DNA of 64,000 nucleotides from Fusobacterium ulcerans (GCF_003019675.1 NZ_CP028105.1:2930282-2994281); one strand, 5' to 3'; counted from the stretch's first letter, positions 18,922-28,045 are shown. Notes: generated from the letters alone by a model not told the origin. A program made the numbers and translations.

Positions 18922-19039
18922 CTCATAAGTATTTTTGAAATCTTTTTTAAATTATACTATATATATTTAAAGAATACAATATTCACTCTTTCTAAATAAT
19001 GAAAAAAATATGAAATTCATCACATAATATCATAAAAAT

Positions 19040-19145
19040 AAAAAAAGAGTGATATCAGAGCTTGCAACACTTCAAATGCTGCATCTCAGTAAGTACAGCA
19101 CTAACTGCTTAATTACTGAAAATTTGCTCTAGCTTTTAATCACTC
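19040..19145 (-). ncRNA. Candidate structured RNA / composite terminator with three-way junction
   Basis: Read on the minus strand, GAGTGAT (19145-19139) pairs with ATCACTC (19053-19047) and an inner GAGC/GCTC pair extends it. The enclosed segment forms two further hairpins: TCAGTAA/TTACTGA (19119-19113 with 19092-19086, perfect 7 bp) and TGCAGCA/TGTTGCA (19083-19077 with 19069-19063, one G-U pair). Seven U follow the closing stem. It lies after the TDT transporter stop and before the M29 gene. It could be an elaborate terminator, a 3'-UTR-derived small RNA or a cis-regulatory element; no known family was recognised. Confidence 0.45.
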
Positions 19146-19168
19146 ATTTTCAAAGAAACTATATAAAA

Positions 19169-20113
19169 TTATACTGCATAAATTATAAACTTTTTAACAT
19201 AATGAATCATTTTAATAAATACAGCAGCAATAATTATAAAGGCAGAAAAAGATAAAAATAATCCAATATTATGCCATAAAATATAATTTTTACTGTTTAA
19301 AGAGTAAAGATAATTTGAATATTTTAATACAGCAGTTGCTCCTATTGCCAGTGGAAATGTAAATGAAGCATATGTTGGATTAAATGCTATTCTTAATATT
19401 CTGAAAAAAGATACATATACAAGGATAGTCATAAATACAGCAAGGGGTAAAAGTATATATATTATAATTTCAGAAGGATTGCTAAATACTGTAAGATATC
19501 CTGCAAGGCATAAACTAGGTGGAGCTGCCATGATTGCAAAAGTTGGAAGTCTTCCTTCATCTATAGGTTCAATAAAAATTATTCTGTACATCATTATTGG
19601 AAGCATCACCAGATATAGAATGAAGCCTATATAGAAAATAGTATGAGTAAGTCCGGGAAAATTCATACTGGCACCAGAGACACAAGCTACAACTATTCCA
19701 ACTGGAGGAATAAACCAGCTGGGAATAACATGATTTAAATCAAAATCTTTTGCTCTGTGGTAAAAAAAGATAAAACAGAATATGACATGGACTGCTATTG
19801 CAATTAACCATAAGATTCTTCCAAGAGTTAAATAATAATTAGCAATAAATCCTGCCAAAACCATTAAAGTCATATCCAAGGTAGGAATAAAACTTCCTAG
19901 TGTAGGGTGGCTTAATTCTTTTTTTAATTGATCAAAGTGAAGACAGTCTTTAATAAAGATTACAATAACAAGAAAAAACGATATAAGATCTCCTACATAA
20001 ACCGGGATATCTCCAAGAAACGTGCCAAATGCACCAGATATACCTGATATTCCCAATGCAAGACCTGTAAGAGCTACCGGCATATCTCTGAATTTATGAA
20101 TCACTTTTTTCAT
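19169..20113 (-). CDS. TDT (TehA/SLAC1-type) membrane transporter
   Basis: A 314-residue integral membrane protein with about ten hydrophobic segments and the layout of tellurite-resistance/dicarboxylate transporters (TehA, Mae1, SLAC1). Segments such as MPVALTGLALGISGISGAFG and VPSWFIPPVGIVVACVSGAS-like loops are typical. Members are anion channels or carriers; the substrate here is unknown and tellurite resistance should not be assumed. The ATG at 20113 follows GGAGGTT; in-frame codons further upstream lack a site. The gene stands alone, with the structured element at 19040-19145 downstream. Confidence 0.8.
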   Translation of the reverse strand: MKKVIHKFRDMPVALTGLALGISGISGAFGTFLGDIPVYVGDLISFFLVIVIFIKDCLHFDQLKKELSHPTLGSFIPTLDMTLMVLAGFIANYYLTLGRILWLIAIAVHVIFCFIFFYHRAKDFDLNHVIPSWFIPPVGIVVACVSGASMNFPGLTHTIFYIGFILYLVMLPIMMYRIIFIEPIDEGRLPTFAIMAAPPSLCLAGYLTVFSNPSEIIIYILLPLAVFMTILVYVSFFRILRIAFNPTYASFTFPLAIGATAVLKYSNYLYSLNSKNYILWHNIGLFLSFSAFIIIAAVFIKMIHYVKKFIIYAV

Positions 20114-20235
20114 TATAACCTCCATAAAAAATTTCGTTATTTTCAATTTATATTATCATAAAATTTCAATAAAATAAAATTATAAAAAATTATATTTTGA
20201 TAAGTTAAATTTATAAAATAAAATATGGAGATATT

Positions 20236-20265
20236 AAAAAAGGGAGATGCAATTATCTCCCTTTA
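20236..20265. terminator. Rho-independent terminator of traT
   Basis: AGGGAGAT (20241-20248) pairs with ATCTCCCT (20255-20262). On the minus strand it is followed by a U run, directly after the TraT-like gene. Confidence 0.8.
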
Positions 20266-20269
20266 GTTT

Positions 20270-20983
20270 TTAAAATATATTGCTTATAGTTTTTATAAGC
20301 TCATTTTTTAATTGAGGTTCAGCCTCTGGTAATTCAAGATTCATTTTATTAGCAGTACTTACAACTCTAGTTTGATACTTATTCATATTTCCATCATCTT
20401 CAGTAGCATATATATTTCTTCCCTGAGTACCTTGTGTAGTTGCATTTACAGAAAGTTTATTAACTTTAGTATTTGATTTTTCACTAACTAGGATATCTGT
20501 TATCATAGTATAGTAGCTGTCTTCAACAAGAGCATCTGAAAGAACTCCGATAGCTCCTCCGACTAATCCCCATCCTACAGCAGTATTAACTGATCCAGTA
20601 TTATATCCTCCAATAGCAGCACCTATTCCAGCACCAGCTATACCACTCAAAGCAGCTTGAGATTCTTTTAAATCCATTTTGCCTAGTTGCAGGATATTAA
20701 CTTGAAGCCAGTAATTAGCATTTTTAGGAGCAGAAACTATTTTATACCCTTTTGCAATTAAAGTATTTTTAATTTCGCTTTCCATATCCAAGTTACTTGT
20801 TGAAGTATTTTTTACCTGTACAAAAACTGTTTTGTCCATTATGTTTTCTGGACTTAACCATATAGTTTCAGAAAGTTTAGTCTCTGTGGCTAAATTTCTT
20901 TTTTTAATGGCTGTTTCCAAAGAACTGCACCCTGACAAAAGTAATAACATAAGAGTCATTACAAGTAGAAAATATTTTTTCAT
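20270..20983 (-). CDS. traT: TraT-family complement-resistance lipoprotein
   Basis: A 237-residue outer-membrane lipoprotein with a signal peptide ending LLLSGCSS and strong similarity to plasmid TraT. Shared segments include TAIKKRNLATETKLSETIWL, VFVQVKNTS, MDLKESQAALSG, the Gly/Ala-rich GAGIGAAIGGYNTGS stretch and VEDSYYTMITDI. TraT forms surface oligomers that block conjugative mating-pair formation and confer serum resistance in enterobacteria. No conjugation gene is nearby, so a mating-exclusion role is not supported by context; surface protection is an inference. Confidence 0.92.
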   Translation of the reverse strand: MKKYFLLVMTLMLLLLSGCSSLETAIKKRNLATETKLSETIWLSPENIMDKTVFVQVKNTSTSNLDMESEIKNTLIAKGYKIVSAPKNANYWLQVNILQLGKMDLKESQAALSGIAGAGIGAAIGGYNTGSVNTAVGWGLVGGAIGVLSDALVEDSYYTMITDILVSEKSNTKVNKLSVNATTQGTQGRNIYATEDDGNMNKYQTRVVSTANKMNLELPEAEPQLKNELIKTISNIF

Positions 20984-21196
20984 TATTTTTCCTCCCTAAA
21001 ATAAAAATGTCATATAATAAATATTATCATAAAATAATTTCTAAGTAAACTGAAAATATTTAGGTTTTTAAATTTAAAAGAGATTATTACAATAATGAGA
21101 AAATAATTTCAGCAGGAAGAAATACATTGTTTAAAAAGTATATATTATTCCTCTTTCAAATATATTCTTTATTTCGAATTTTTTACCATATTTTCA

Positions 21197-21225
21197 TTGA
21201 TTTATAGTGGATAAAATGGTATCAT
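21197..21225 (+). promoter_or_regulatory. Probable sigma-70 promoter of the GGDEF gene
   Basis: TTGATT (21197-21202), a 17-base spacer and TATCAT (21220-21225) lie about 75 bases ahead of the start at 21298. Confidence 0.5.
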
Positions 21226-21297
21226 GATTTAAAGGTAGAGATAATTAGAAATGTTATATACAATAGACAATAAAGTTAAATTGTTAGGGAGAGGTAT

Positions 21298-22662
21298 ATG
21301 GAAGAATTGTTAAATGAGTTAAATGAAGTAGTTTATGTTGTAGATTTAGAAAACTATGAACTGCTTTATTTAAATAAATATGGATTGAAACTATTTGGTT
21401 ATGAAAAATTTGATGAAATAAAAGGAATTACTTGTTATGAGGTTTTTTATAAAACAAATTCTCCATGTTCATTTTGTAATGCCAGTCGTCTTACAAATAA
21501 AGAGTATCATGAGTGGGAATGTAAAAATATTTTGTTAAATAAATACTTTATTATTAAAGAAAAACTAATAAAATGGAATGGAAAAAATGCTCATATGGCA
21601 GTGGCTATGGATATTACTAAAAAAGAAGAAGAAAAAATAACTTTGGAACAGACACTGGAAAACGAAAGAATAGTATTAAACTGTATAAAGATGATGCATT
21701 CCTCAGTTAACATAGATGTTTCTATTACTAATACTCTTGAAGTAATGGGAGAATATTTGAATGGTCAACGTACATATATTTTTGAATTAGCTGGAGACAC
21801 CATTCTTAATAATACATATGAATGGTGCGCTGAGGGAGTAGAAGCAAAAAAAGAAACGCTACAAGATCTATCTATTGAATATGTAATCAGATGGAAATGG
21901 ATAAGTATTTTTAATAAAGGGTTGCCTATAATAATAGAAAATTTAGAAGATATTAAGGAAGTTAATGAAAATGAATATATGATTCTTCATTCTCAAAATA
22001 TACATTCTTTAGTAGTCATACCTATAATGGAAAATGGAGTTTTTCATGGATTTTTTGGAGTAGATAATCCTCCTGTTAAGAGAATACAAAATATAATTGA
22101 TATTTTAAATATTTTATCATATTTCTTTTTAGAGATGCTTCAGCGTAAAAAAATGATAGCAACAATGGAAAAACTTAGTTATTATGATACACTTACTGGA
22201 GCTTTGAACAGAAATGCTTATATCAGGGATCTTGAAAGAACATTACATAAAATTAAAAAACTGGGAGTAGTATTTGTAGATGTAAATGGGTTAAAAAGTG
22301 TAAATGACCATTTTGGACATACAGCTGGAGATGAACTTATTGTAAGTACTTTTAATGAAATAAAAGATGTGTTTCATGATGCTTTGAAATATAGAACTGG
22401 TGGAGATGAGTTTATAATATTTTGTAGGAATGAAACTGAAGAAGTATTTATGGGAAAAATTTCTCAATTGAAGGAAAACTTAAAAAGTTCAAATGGTGGG
22501 ATGGCAGCAGTAGGAGCTAACTGGACATTTAATGCTAAAGATATAAATCAGTCAATAAAGATAGCTGAAATTAACATGTATAAAGATAAGAAAAAGTTTT
22601 ATAATTACCAAGAAGAAAATGAAAAAAATATAATTATTAAAAAGCATTATTTTCAAAATTAG
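21298..22662 (+). CDS. PAS-GAF-GGDEF diguanylate cyclase
   Basis: A 454-residue soluble signalling protein. An N-terminal PAS-like domain (about 1-110) includes CYEVFYKTNSPCSFCNASRL, a Cys cluster often seen in such PAS domains. A GAF-like domain follows (about 125-285), then a GGDEF domain from YYDTLTGALNRNAYIRDL, with the intact catalytic GGDEF at residues 368-372. No RxxD inhibitory site precedes it, so product inhibition is not expected. It should make cyclic di-GMP in response to a ligand or redox cue. GGGAGAGG precedes the ATG. No EAL or effector gene is nearby. Confidence 0.88.
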   Translation: MEELLNELNEVVYVVDLENYELLYLNKYGLKLFGYEKFDEIKGITCYEVFYKTNSPCSFCNASRLTNKEYHEWECKNILLNKYFIIKEKLIKWNGKNAHMAVAMDITKKEEEKITLEQTLENERIVLNCIKMMHSSVNIDVSITNTLEVMGEYLNGQRTYIFELAGDTILNNTYEWCAEGVEAKKETLQDLSIEYVIRWKWISIFNKGLPIIIENLEDIKEVNENEYMILHSQNIHSLVVIPIMENGVFHGFFGVDNPPVKRIQNIIDILNILSYFFLEMLQRKKMIATMEKLSYYDTLTGALNRNAYIRDLERTLHKIKKLGVVFVDVNGLKSVNDHFGHTAGDELIVSTFNEIKDVFHDALKYRTGGDEFIIFCRNETEEVFMGKISQLKENLKSSNGGMAAVGANWTFNAKDINQSIKIAEINMYKDKKKFYNYQEENEKNIIIKKHYFQN

Positions 22663-22738
22663 ATAAAAAGCAATAAGCTGCTTCTAAAATTTCCAATAGA
22701 AATATTTTAGATTATAACCTAAAAATTAAAAGTGATAT

Positions 22739-22800
22739 GCTTCTTTTATAATAGAGAGATGAAATAAAAATTTGCCTATTATAAAAGGGGCATTTTTTTT
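22739..22800 (+). terminator. Strong terminator after the GGDEF gene
   Basis: A 16-bp stem (GCTTCTTTTATAATAG, 22739-22754, with 22776-22791, two G-U pairs) and eight T. Confidence 0.8.
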
Positions 22801-22926
22801 ATAGAAAAATTTTAATATTTATTAAAATAGAAATTAAAAAGAGAGAAAAAAGCAAGGAAGTTTTAAAAAAATTTGAAAAATAAAAAACCTCTTAAATTTT
22901 CATCTAAGAGGCAATTATTATTAATG

Positions 22927-23001
22927 TGGCTGGGCTGGCTGGATTCGAACCAGCGCATGACGGAGTCAAAGTCCGTTGCCTTACCGCTTGGCGACAGCCC
23001 A
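22927..23001 (-). tRNA. tRNA-Gln (anticodon TTG)
   Basis: The minus strand reads acceptor TGGGCTG paired with CAGCCCA, D arm GCC...GGC, anticodon stem ACGGA/TCCGT with loop CTTTGAC, T arm GCTGG-TTCGAAT-CCAGC and an encoded CCA. It is downstream of tRNA-Pro on the same strand. Confidence 0.97.
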
Positions 23002-23006
23002 ATGAA

Positions 23007-23083
23007 TGGTCGGAATAGCAAGATTCGAACTTGCGGCCCTCTGCTCCCAAGGCAGATGCGCTACCGGACTGCGCTATATTCCG
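23007..23083 (-). tRNA. tRNA-Pro (anticodon TGG)
   Basis: The minus strand reads acceptor CGGAATA/TATTCCG, D arm GCGC...GCGC, anticodon stem TCTGC/GCAGA with loop CTTGGGA, T arm GCAAG-TTCGAAT-CTTGC and an encoded CCA. It is five bases upstream of tRNA-Gln and shares its promoter. Confidence 0.97.
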
Positions 23084-23102
23084 ACTTTCGTTGACAAAGA
23101 TT

Positions 23103-23131
23103 ATAATATCATAAAATACACTTTATGTCAA
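23103..23131 (-). promoter_or_regulatory. Promoter of the tRNA-Pro/tRNA-Gln operon
   Basis: On the minus strand, a perfect TTGACA (23131-23126), a 17-base spacer and TATTAT (23108-23103) lie about 20 bases ahead of tRNA-Pro. Confidence 0.8.
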
Positions 23132-23186
23132 TAAAATTCTTAGTAAAATTTCAAAAAATAATAGAACAAAAATTTGATATTTTCTC

Positions 23187-23214
23187 TTGTTTTTTTTTCG
23201 AAAAATGGTATAAT
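23187..23214 (+). promoter_or_regulatory. Probable promoter of the HAD phosphatase gene
   Basis: TTGTTT (23187-23192), a 16-base spacer and a consensus TATAAT (23209-23214) lie about 45 bases ahead of the start at 23260. Confidence 0.5.
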
Positions 23215-23259
23215 TAGAAAGGCTTATACTAAAAAAATAGGAAATAGCAGGAGGAAAGA

Positions 23260-24060
23260 ATGAAATATAAGGCCATTGTGTGTGATTTAGATGGAACATT
23301 ACTGAACTCTGAACATACAATATCTAAATATACAAGAGATGTAATAAAAGATGTAACCAGTTCAGGGGTAAAATTTTTTATTGCTACAGGAAGACATCAT
23401 ATGGATGCTTTGAAATTTAAAGAAATGCTTGGACTTGATTCTTATTTGATAAGTTCAAACGGGGCCAGAATACATAATGAAAATAATGATATTATATTTA
23501 AAGGAGATATTCCTAAAGAATTGAGCAATGAGATATTTGACTTAAATATAAATGAAGAGATCCATAAAAGTATATATAAAGGAGACTTTTGGTATTCTGA
23601 AAAACCATTGGATGAGGCTCATGAATATCATAAAGAATCAGGTTTTACTTATAATGTAAGAAAATTTTCTGAATTAAAGAATAGTGAAGTGATAAAGTTT
23701 TTTTATATTAATGAAAATGAAAAGCTAATAAGAAATCTTGAAAATGAAATAAAAGAAAAATTTGGAGATAGAATAAATCTTACTCTTTCTCTTCCGATAT
23801 GTTTAGAGATAATGAATAAAGGAATTTCTAAAGGAAGTGCAATAACAGATATACTTCTTCCAAAATTTGGAATAGAAACTGAAGAAGTTATATCATTTGG
23901 TGATGGATTAAATGATTATGAGATGCTTGATGTAGTGGGTGAAGGGCTTCTTATGGGAAATTGTAATCCAAGATTGAAAGAACTTCTTCCTAATAATAAG
24001 GTAATTGGAAGAAATGATGAAAATGGAGTGGCCGAATATTTAAAGAAAGTTTTTCTATAG
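23260..24060 (+). CDS. Cof-type HAD-superfamily phosphatase
   Basis: A 266-residue cytoplasmic hydrolase of the HAD IIB (Cof/YidA) type. Motif I is CDLDGTLLNS with the nucleophile and acid aspartates, motif II is ATGRH, a lysine for motif III occurs in NKGISKGSA, and motif IV is SFGDGLNDYEML. Such enzymes dephosphorylate sugar phosphates or flavin intermediates; the substrate cannot be read from sequence. AGGAGGAAAG precedes the ATG. It is followed by azlCD, possibly in one transcript. Confidence 0.9.
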   Translation: MKYKAIVCDLDGTLLNSEHTISKYTRDVIKDVTSSGVKFFIATGRHHMDALKFKEMLGLDSYLISSNGARIHNENNDIIFKGDIPKELSNEIFDLNINEEIHKSIYKGDFWYSEKPLDEAHEYHKESGFTYNVRKFSELKNSEVIKFFYINENEKLIRNLENEIKEKFGDRINLTLSLPICLEIMNKGISKGSAITDILLPKFGIETEEVISFGDGLNDYEMLDVVGEGLLMGNCNPRLKELLPNNKVIGRNDENGVAEYLKKVFL

Positions 24061-24113
24061 TAATTAACAAAAGGGTAAACAACAGTAATATAATTTAAAA
24101 AGTGAGGGAGAAT

Positions 24114-24824
24114 ATGAAGAAAGCATTAAAAGCGGCATTCAAAGCAACAATGCCGGTTTTTTTCGGGTACATTTTTGTAGGAATGGCCTTTGGATTACTA
24201 TGTCAAAGAAATGGATATAATTTTATCTGGGCGTTATTTATAGGGATTGGGGTATATTCTGGGTCTATGCAGTTTGTGCTTTTAAATCTTTTAACAGGTG
24301 GAGCAGGGATAGCAGAAGCAGTTATCACCACTTTAATAGTAAATGCAAGATATGCACTTTATGGAATATCATTTACAGATCTCTTTAAGAAAATGAAAAA
24401 AGTCAGACCATATATGATACATACCCTTACAGACGAAGTTTATGCAATTATGTGTTCAGTAAAAGTTCCATTGGGAGTGAATAGAAAGCAGCTCTTTTTA
24501 GCCATAGCAGGATTGAGTCATTTTTATTGGGTGCTGGGTGGAGTATTGGGAGCAATACTTGGATCTGCTGTACATTTCAACAGTAAAGGAATAGACTTTG
24601 CAATGACTGCTTTGTTTATAGTTATATTTGTAGATCAATTCCTTACTTTTCCAACTAGGACTCCTAGTATATTAGGTGTATTAAGCGGACTTGTTTGTTT
24701 GATATTTTTAGGATCAAAAAATATGCTGATTCCTTCTATAATGATCATAATTGTTTTCTTAATAGTTTTTAAATCAAGATTAGAAAAAAAGATAGAAATG
24801 GCAAAGAAAAGGGGCGTGAGATAA
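24114..24824 (+). CDS. azlC: AzlC-family branched-chain amino acid exporter, large subunit
   Basis: A 236-residue membrane protein with several hydrophobic segments and AzlC signatures: FFGYIFVGMAFGLL, GVYSGSMQFV, NARYALYG and HTLTDEVYAI. With AzlD it forms a two-component exporter known for 4-azaleucine resistance and branched-chain amino acid efflux. The ATG at 24114 has GAGGGAG just upstream; an in-frame GTG at 24102 lies ahead of that site. It ends one base before azlD. Confidence 0.93.
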   Translation: MKKALKAAFKATMPVFFGYIFVGMAFGLLCQRNGYNFIWALFIGIGVYSGSMQFVLLNLLTGGAGIAEAVITTLIVNARYALYGISFTDLFKKMKKVRPYMIHTLTDEVYAIMCSVKVPLGVNRKQLFLAIAGLSHFYWVLGGVLGAILGSAVHFNSKGIDFAMTALFIVIFVDQFLTFPTRTPSILGVLSGLVCLIFLGSKNMLIPSIMIIIVFLIVFKSRLEKKIEMAKKRGVR

Positions 24825-24825
24825 T

Positions 24826-25161
24826 ATGAGACCAGGATTTTTATATTCAGTTTCTATAATAGCAGCAGTAGGAGCTACTTCATATTTTCTGAGAGCTTTT
24901 CCCTTTCTTGTATTGAATAAAAAAAATAAAGCAGTAGAAAAGTATATGATGTATTTAGGAAAAGTTTTGCCCCCAGCAGTAATTGGAATACTTATTATAT
25001 TCTGTTTAAAAGATACCAGTATACTTAAAGCTCCTCATGGAATACCTGAAATACTTGCAGTAGCAGTTGTTGTACTGCTTCATGTATGGAGAAGAAATAG
25101 TTTGATAAGTATTTTAGGAGGAACAGCCTTCTATATGTATCTTGTCCAGAAAATATTTTAA
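24826..25161 (+). CDS. azlD: AzlD-family branched-chain amino acid exporter, small subunit
   Basis: A 111-residue, four-segment membrane protein. It has the family traits: TSYFLRAFPFLVL early, a mid LGKVLPPAVIGIL segment, and a C-terminal VLLHVWRRNSLISILGGTAFYM. It starts one base after azlC and is certainly co-transcribed; together they make the exporter. Confidence 0.93.
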   Translation: MRPGFLYSVSIIAAVGATSYFLRAFPFLVLNKKNKAVEKYMMYLGKVLPPAVIGILIIFCLKDTSILKAPHGIPEILAVAVVVLLHVWRRNSLISILGGTAFYMYLVQKIF

Positions 25162-25245
25162 GTGTAGCATATGTTACCGAATTTATTTTCTCCATATAGT
25201 AATATAAGTGTATAAAGATGTAATAAATGGAGAGGTGACATATAA

Positions 25246-25968
25246 ATGATAAGAAAAATAATAAAAATTGATGAAGAAAAATGTAATGGTTGTGGAATAT
25301 GTGTTTCAGCTTGTCATGAAGGGGCAATTGGAATGGTAAATGGAAAAGCTAAATTGATGAGAGATGACTATTGTGATGGTTTGGGAGATTGTCTTCCAGG
25401 TTGTCCAGTAAATGCAATCAGTTTTGAAGAAAGAGAAGCAGCTGAATATGATGAAGCAGCAGTAAAAGCTAATATGGCAGCTAAAAAAAATGGAGCAGCT
25501 CCATCTGTTCATTTTGGATGTCCGGGAATGCAGTCTAAAACTATTGAGAGAAAAACTGAAAAACATGAATCAAATGAAATCAAAGAAGCTGGAGAAATGG
25601 AATCTCAACTAAACCAATGGCCTGTACAGATAAAGCTTGTTCCAGTAAATGCACCATATTTTAATAATGCCAACTTATTGATAGCAGCAGATTGTACAGC
25701 ATATTCTTATGGAGATTTTCATAATAAATTTATGAGAAACAAGATAACTCTTATAGGATGTCCTAAACTAGATGAGGGAGATTATGCAGATAAGTTGACT
25801 GCAATTCTTGAAAATAATGATATAAAATCTCTTACTGTAGTACGTATGCAGGTGCCATGTTGTGGTGGAATAGTAAATGCAGTGAAGAAAGCATTGCTTC
25901 AAAGCGGCAAATTAATTCCTTGGAACATTGTAACAATATCTACAAATGGAGAAATAATAGAAGATTAA
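25246..25968 (+). CDS. Two-[4Fe-4S] ferredoxin-domain protein
   Basis: A 240-residue cytoplasmic iron-sulfur protein. The N-terminal ~65 residues hold one clear cluster motif, CNGCGICVSAC, and a second cysteine set, CDGLGDCLPGCP, as in a bacterial ferredoxin with a long loop. The remaining 170 residues contain more cysteines (FGCPGM, CTAYSYGDFH, IGCPKLD, VPCCGG), typical of a family found widely in anaerobes with no settled role. AGAGGTG precedes the ATG. It is monocistronic with a terminator after it. Confidence 0.83.
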   Translation: MIRKIIKIDEEKCNGCGICVSACHEGAIGMVNGKAKLMRDDYCDGLGDCLPGCPVNAISFEEREAAEYDEAAVKANMAAKKNGAAPSVHFGCPGMQSKTIERKTEKHESNEIKEAGEMESQLNQWPVQIKLVPVNAPYFNNANLLIAADCTAYSYGDFHNKFMRNKITLIGCPKLDEGDYADKLTAILENNDIKSLTVVRMQVPCCGGIVNAVKKALLQSGKLIPWNIVTISTNGEIIED

Positions 25969-26035
25969 TAAATAAAAGATAAGCAAATAAGGAATTAATA
26001 CCAAAAATTAGAATAATATAAAAAAATAATATAAA

Positions 26036-26088
26036 AAGAGGTTGAATCATATGAGAAATATCATTCTCTGTATCAGCCTCTTTTTTAA
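26036..26088. terminator. Bidirectional terminator between convergent genes
   Basis: GAGGTTGA (26038-26045) pairs with TCAGCCTC (26073-26080) with an inner stem, followed by a T run; an A run on the other side serves the convergent MATE gene. Confidence 0.75.
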
Positions 26089-26097
26089 TATTTTTTA

Positions 26098-27462
26098 TTA
26101 ACTATAACGTTTTTGTTTTTCAGCTCTTCTAGTAAGGAGCTTAATCTCTTTCCACATAACATAAGCTGCTCCTATACAACAGATAGTATCTGCCACAGGA
26201 AAACTTAATAATACTCCATCAGCTCCCCAGAAAACAGGAAGAATATAAGTAAGAGGAATAGACAAGACAGCTAATCTCAATATAATAAATCTTGTAGTTA
26301 TCATACCTTTTCCTACAGCCTGAAAATAGTTTGTGCAAGAAAGGTAGATTGCAGTACTTATCATCAAGCCAAGATGTATATATGTTCCCCTTATAGTGTA
26401 ATCTGTAAGTTCAGGGTCATTTTTTACAAAGAAATTAACAACAGTGTGGGCATTTACAATTACTGCAAATAAAAGGAAGAGTGAAATTATAGCAGTCAGA
26501 GTTATTGAAGAATAGAATATCTTCTTTACCCTTTCATAATTCTTAGCTCCCCAGTTATATGACAGAAGAGGCTGCCTTCCTTGATTCAATCCCATATATC
26601 CAGTATTTATACAAGTTCTCAGGAGTGAAAGTATTCCCATTCCAGCTAGTGCGATATCTCCCCCATATTTTGCAAGCTGTATATTTAACACATAGACATA
26701 AGCTCCATTTAGAAACTGATTAAGAAATCCTGAATTTCCTATATAGAAAACTTTTTTCATAAGTTCATGATCATATCTAATATATTTTATTTTCAAAGTA
26801 AGAATATCACTTTTTAGAAAATGATATATAAGGATAACTCCGGGAACAACATTGGCAACAGCAGTAGCTATGGCAGCTCCTTTCATTCCCATACCATATC
26901 TCATAATAAGAATATAGTCCAAAATTATATTAACTATAGCACTGGCAAGGTTGATAACCATAGATTCCATAGGTCTTCCTTCTAACCTCACAAATGAACA
27001 GTAAGTGATATAAATCAGTTGGAAAATAGTAACTGGAAACAGATATTTATTATATTCAACAGCGTAGCCAAAACTATTTTCTGTAGCTCCCATAAAAGAA
27101 ACTATTTCTTCAAGAAAAAGCATTCCAAATATAGTATATACAGCTCCAATAGCAATTAATGCAAAGAAGCATGTACCAAGAACTTTTCTTGCGTCCTCTA
27201 TTTTCTCTTCTCCCATTTTTATACCAGCAAGGGCACATCCTCCTATACTAAAAAGGACTCCAGTGGCACTTAAAACAAGTAGTATTGGAAAGGTAACAGC
27301 AAGAGCTGAGATTCCATTCCTTCCTACAGCCTGACCTATATAGTATCTGTCTGTAACATTATATATTATTCCTATAAGTATAGCAAAAGTTGCAGGTATA
27401 GAAAAACGAATGAGCAGAGATAATATATTTCCATCTCTGAATTCTTTTTCCTGATGCGTCAT
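26098..27462 (-). CDS. MATE-family multidrug/sodium antiporter
   Basis: A 454-residue protein with twelve predicted membrane segments in two homologous halves. The opening EKEFRDGNILSLLIRFSIPA and YNVTDRYYIGQAVG, and the mid SLLRTCINTGYMGLNQGRQP, are characteristic of MATE (DinF/NorM) exporters, which couple Na+ or H+ entry to drug or metabolite efflux. Its start overlaps the stop of the upstream yaiI gene by 4 bases, so translation is coupled. Confidence 0.92.
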   Translation of the reverse strand: MTHQEKEFRDGNILSLLIRFSIPATFAILIGIIYNVTDRYYIGQAVGRNGISALAVTFPILLVLSATGVLFSIGGCALAGIKMGEEKIEDARKVLGTCFFALIAIGAVYTIFGMLFLEEIVSFMGATENSFGYAVEYNKYLFPVTIFQLIYITYCSFVRLEGRPMESMVINLASAIVNIILDYILIMRYGMGMKGAAIATAVANVVPGVILIYHFLKSDILTLKIKYIRYDHELMKKVFYIGNSGFLNQFLNGAYVYVLNIQLAKYGGDIALAGMGILSLLRTCINTGYMGLNQGRQPLLSYNWGAKNYERVKKIFYSSITLTAIISLFLLFAVIVNAHTVVNFFVKNDPELTDYTIRGTYIHLGLMISTAIYLSCTNYFQAVGKGMITTRFIILRLAVLSIPLTYILPVFWGADGVLLSFPVADTICCIGAAYVMWKEIKLLTRRAEKQKRYS

Positions 27463-27905
27463 CTGATCCCCTCCGATTTTTTCAAAAGACTTATGAGACT
27501 TTTTTCAAAGTTTTCATCATCGCTTTTTTCTCTTTTTTTAGGACCTTTTGTCCTTCCCCCATTGTTTCTTATTTTCTTTGATATGTGTCTGGTAAAAAGC
27601 AGTTGATCAATGTTAAATTGATTGTAGATTAAACCATTTTGATTGAGAGCAGCAGCTTTCTTGGCAAGTATCATTGAGGCCAGTCCAAAATCTTGAGTGA
27701 CTACTATATCATTTGCCTCTGTACTCCTTAAAAGAACAAAATCCACTGAATCATTTCCTTGAGAAACGTAGATGGTTTCAGCTCCAGCTTTATCTATTTT
27801 ATGAGCTTCATCACAAAATATAACAGTTTTTATACCAAATTTTTTACCTGTTTCTATAGTTAAATCTACTACAGGACAGGCATCTGCATCTATTAAAATT
27901 TTCAT
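27459..27905 (-). CDS. YaiI/YqxD (DUF188, UPF0178) protein
   Basis: A 148-residue protein that begins MKILIDADACPVV, the hallmark of UPF0178, with the later VTQDFGLASMILAKKA and NGGRTKGPKKR segments. The conserved aspartates resemble a PIN/NYN-type nuclease fold, but no activity is established. The ATG at 27905 is chosen for its AAAGGAG site; the frame is open further upstream, but that extension does not match the family. It overlaps the MATE gene by 4 bases. Confidence 0.92.
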   Translation of the reverse strand: MKILIDADACPVVDLTIETGKKFGIKTVIFCDEAHKIDKAGAETIYVSQGNDSVDFVLLRSTEANDIVVTQDFGLASMILAKKAAALNQNGLIYNQFNIDQLLFTRHISKKIRNNGGRTKGPKKREKSDDENFEKSLISLLKKSEGIR

Positions 27906-28045
27906 TATTTTACTCCTTTGATTGTGTATCAGTCTATATAATATATCATATTTTTCATAATTTTTCTTAGTATTTTTAATTCTTTTTCTTAATAAATTTA
28001 TGCTATAATAAAGCAAGTGACATTAAATTTTTGCAGGGAGAGAAA

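Noticed and set aside
19169-20113. Naming the TDT transporter tehA with tellurite resistance
   Set aside because: The family transports varied anions and no tehB or tellurite gene is adjacent.
22873-23094. A 73-codon plus-strand frame that resembles database 'hypothetical proteins' (LDSNQR..., KIRTCGPLLPRQ)
   Set aside because: It is the reverse complement of tRNA-Gln and tRNA-Pro; such frames are well-known false genes.
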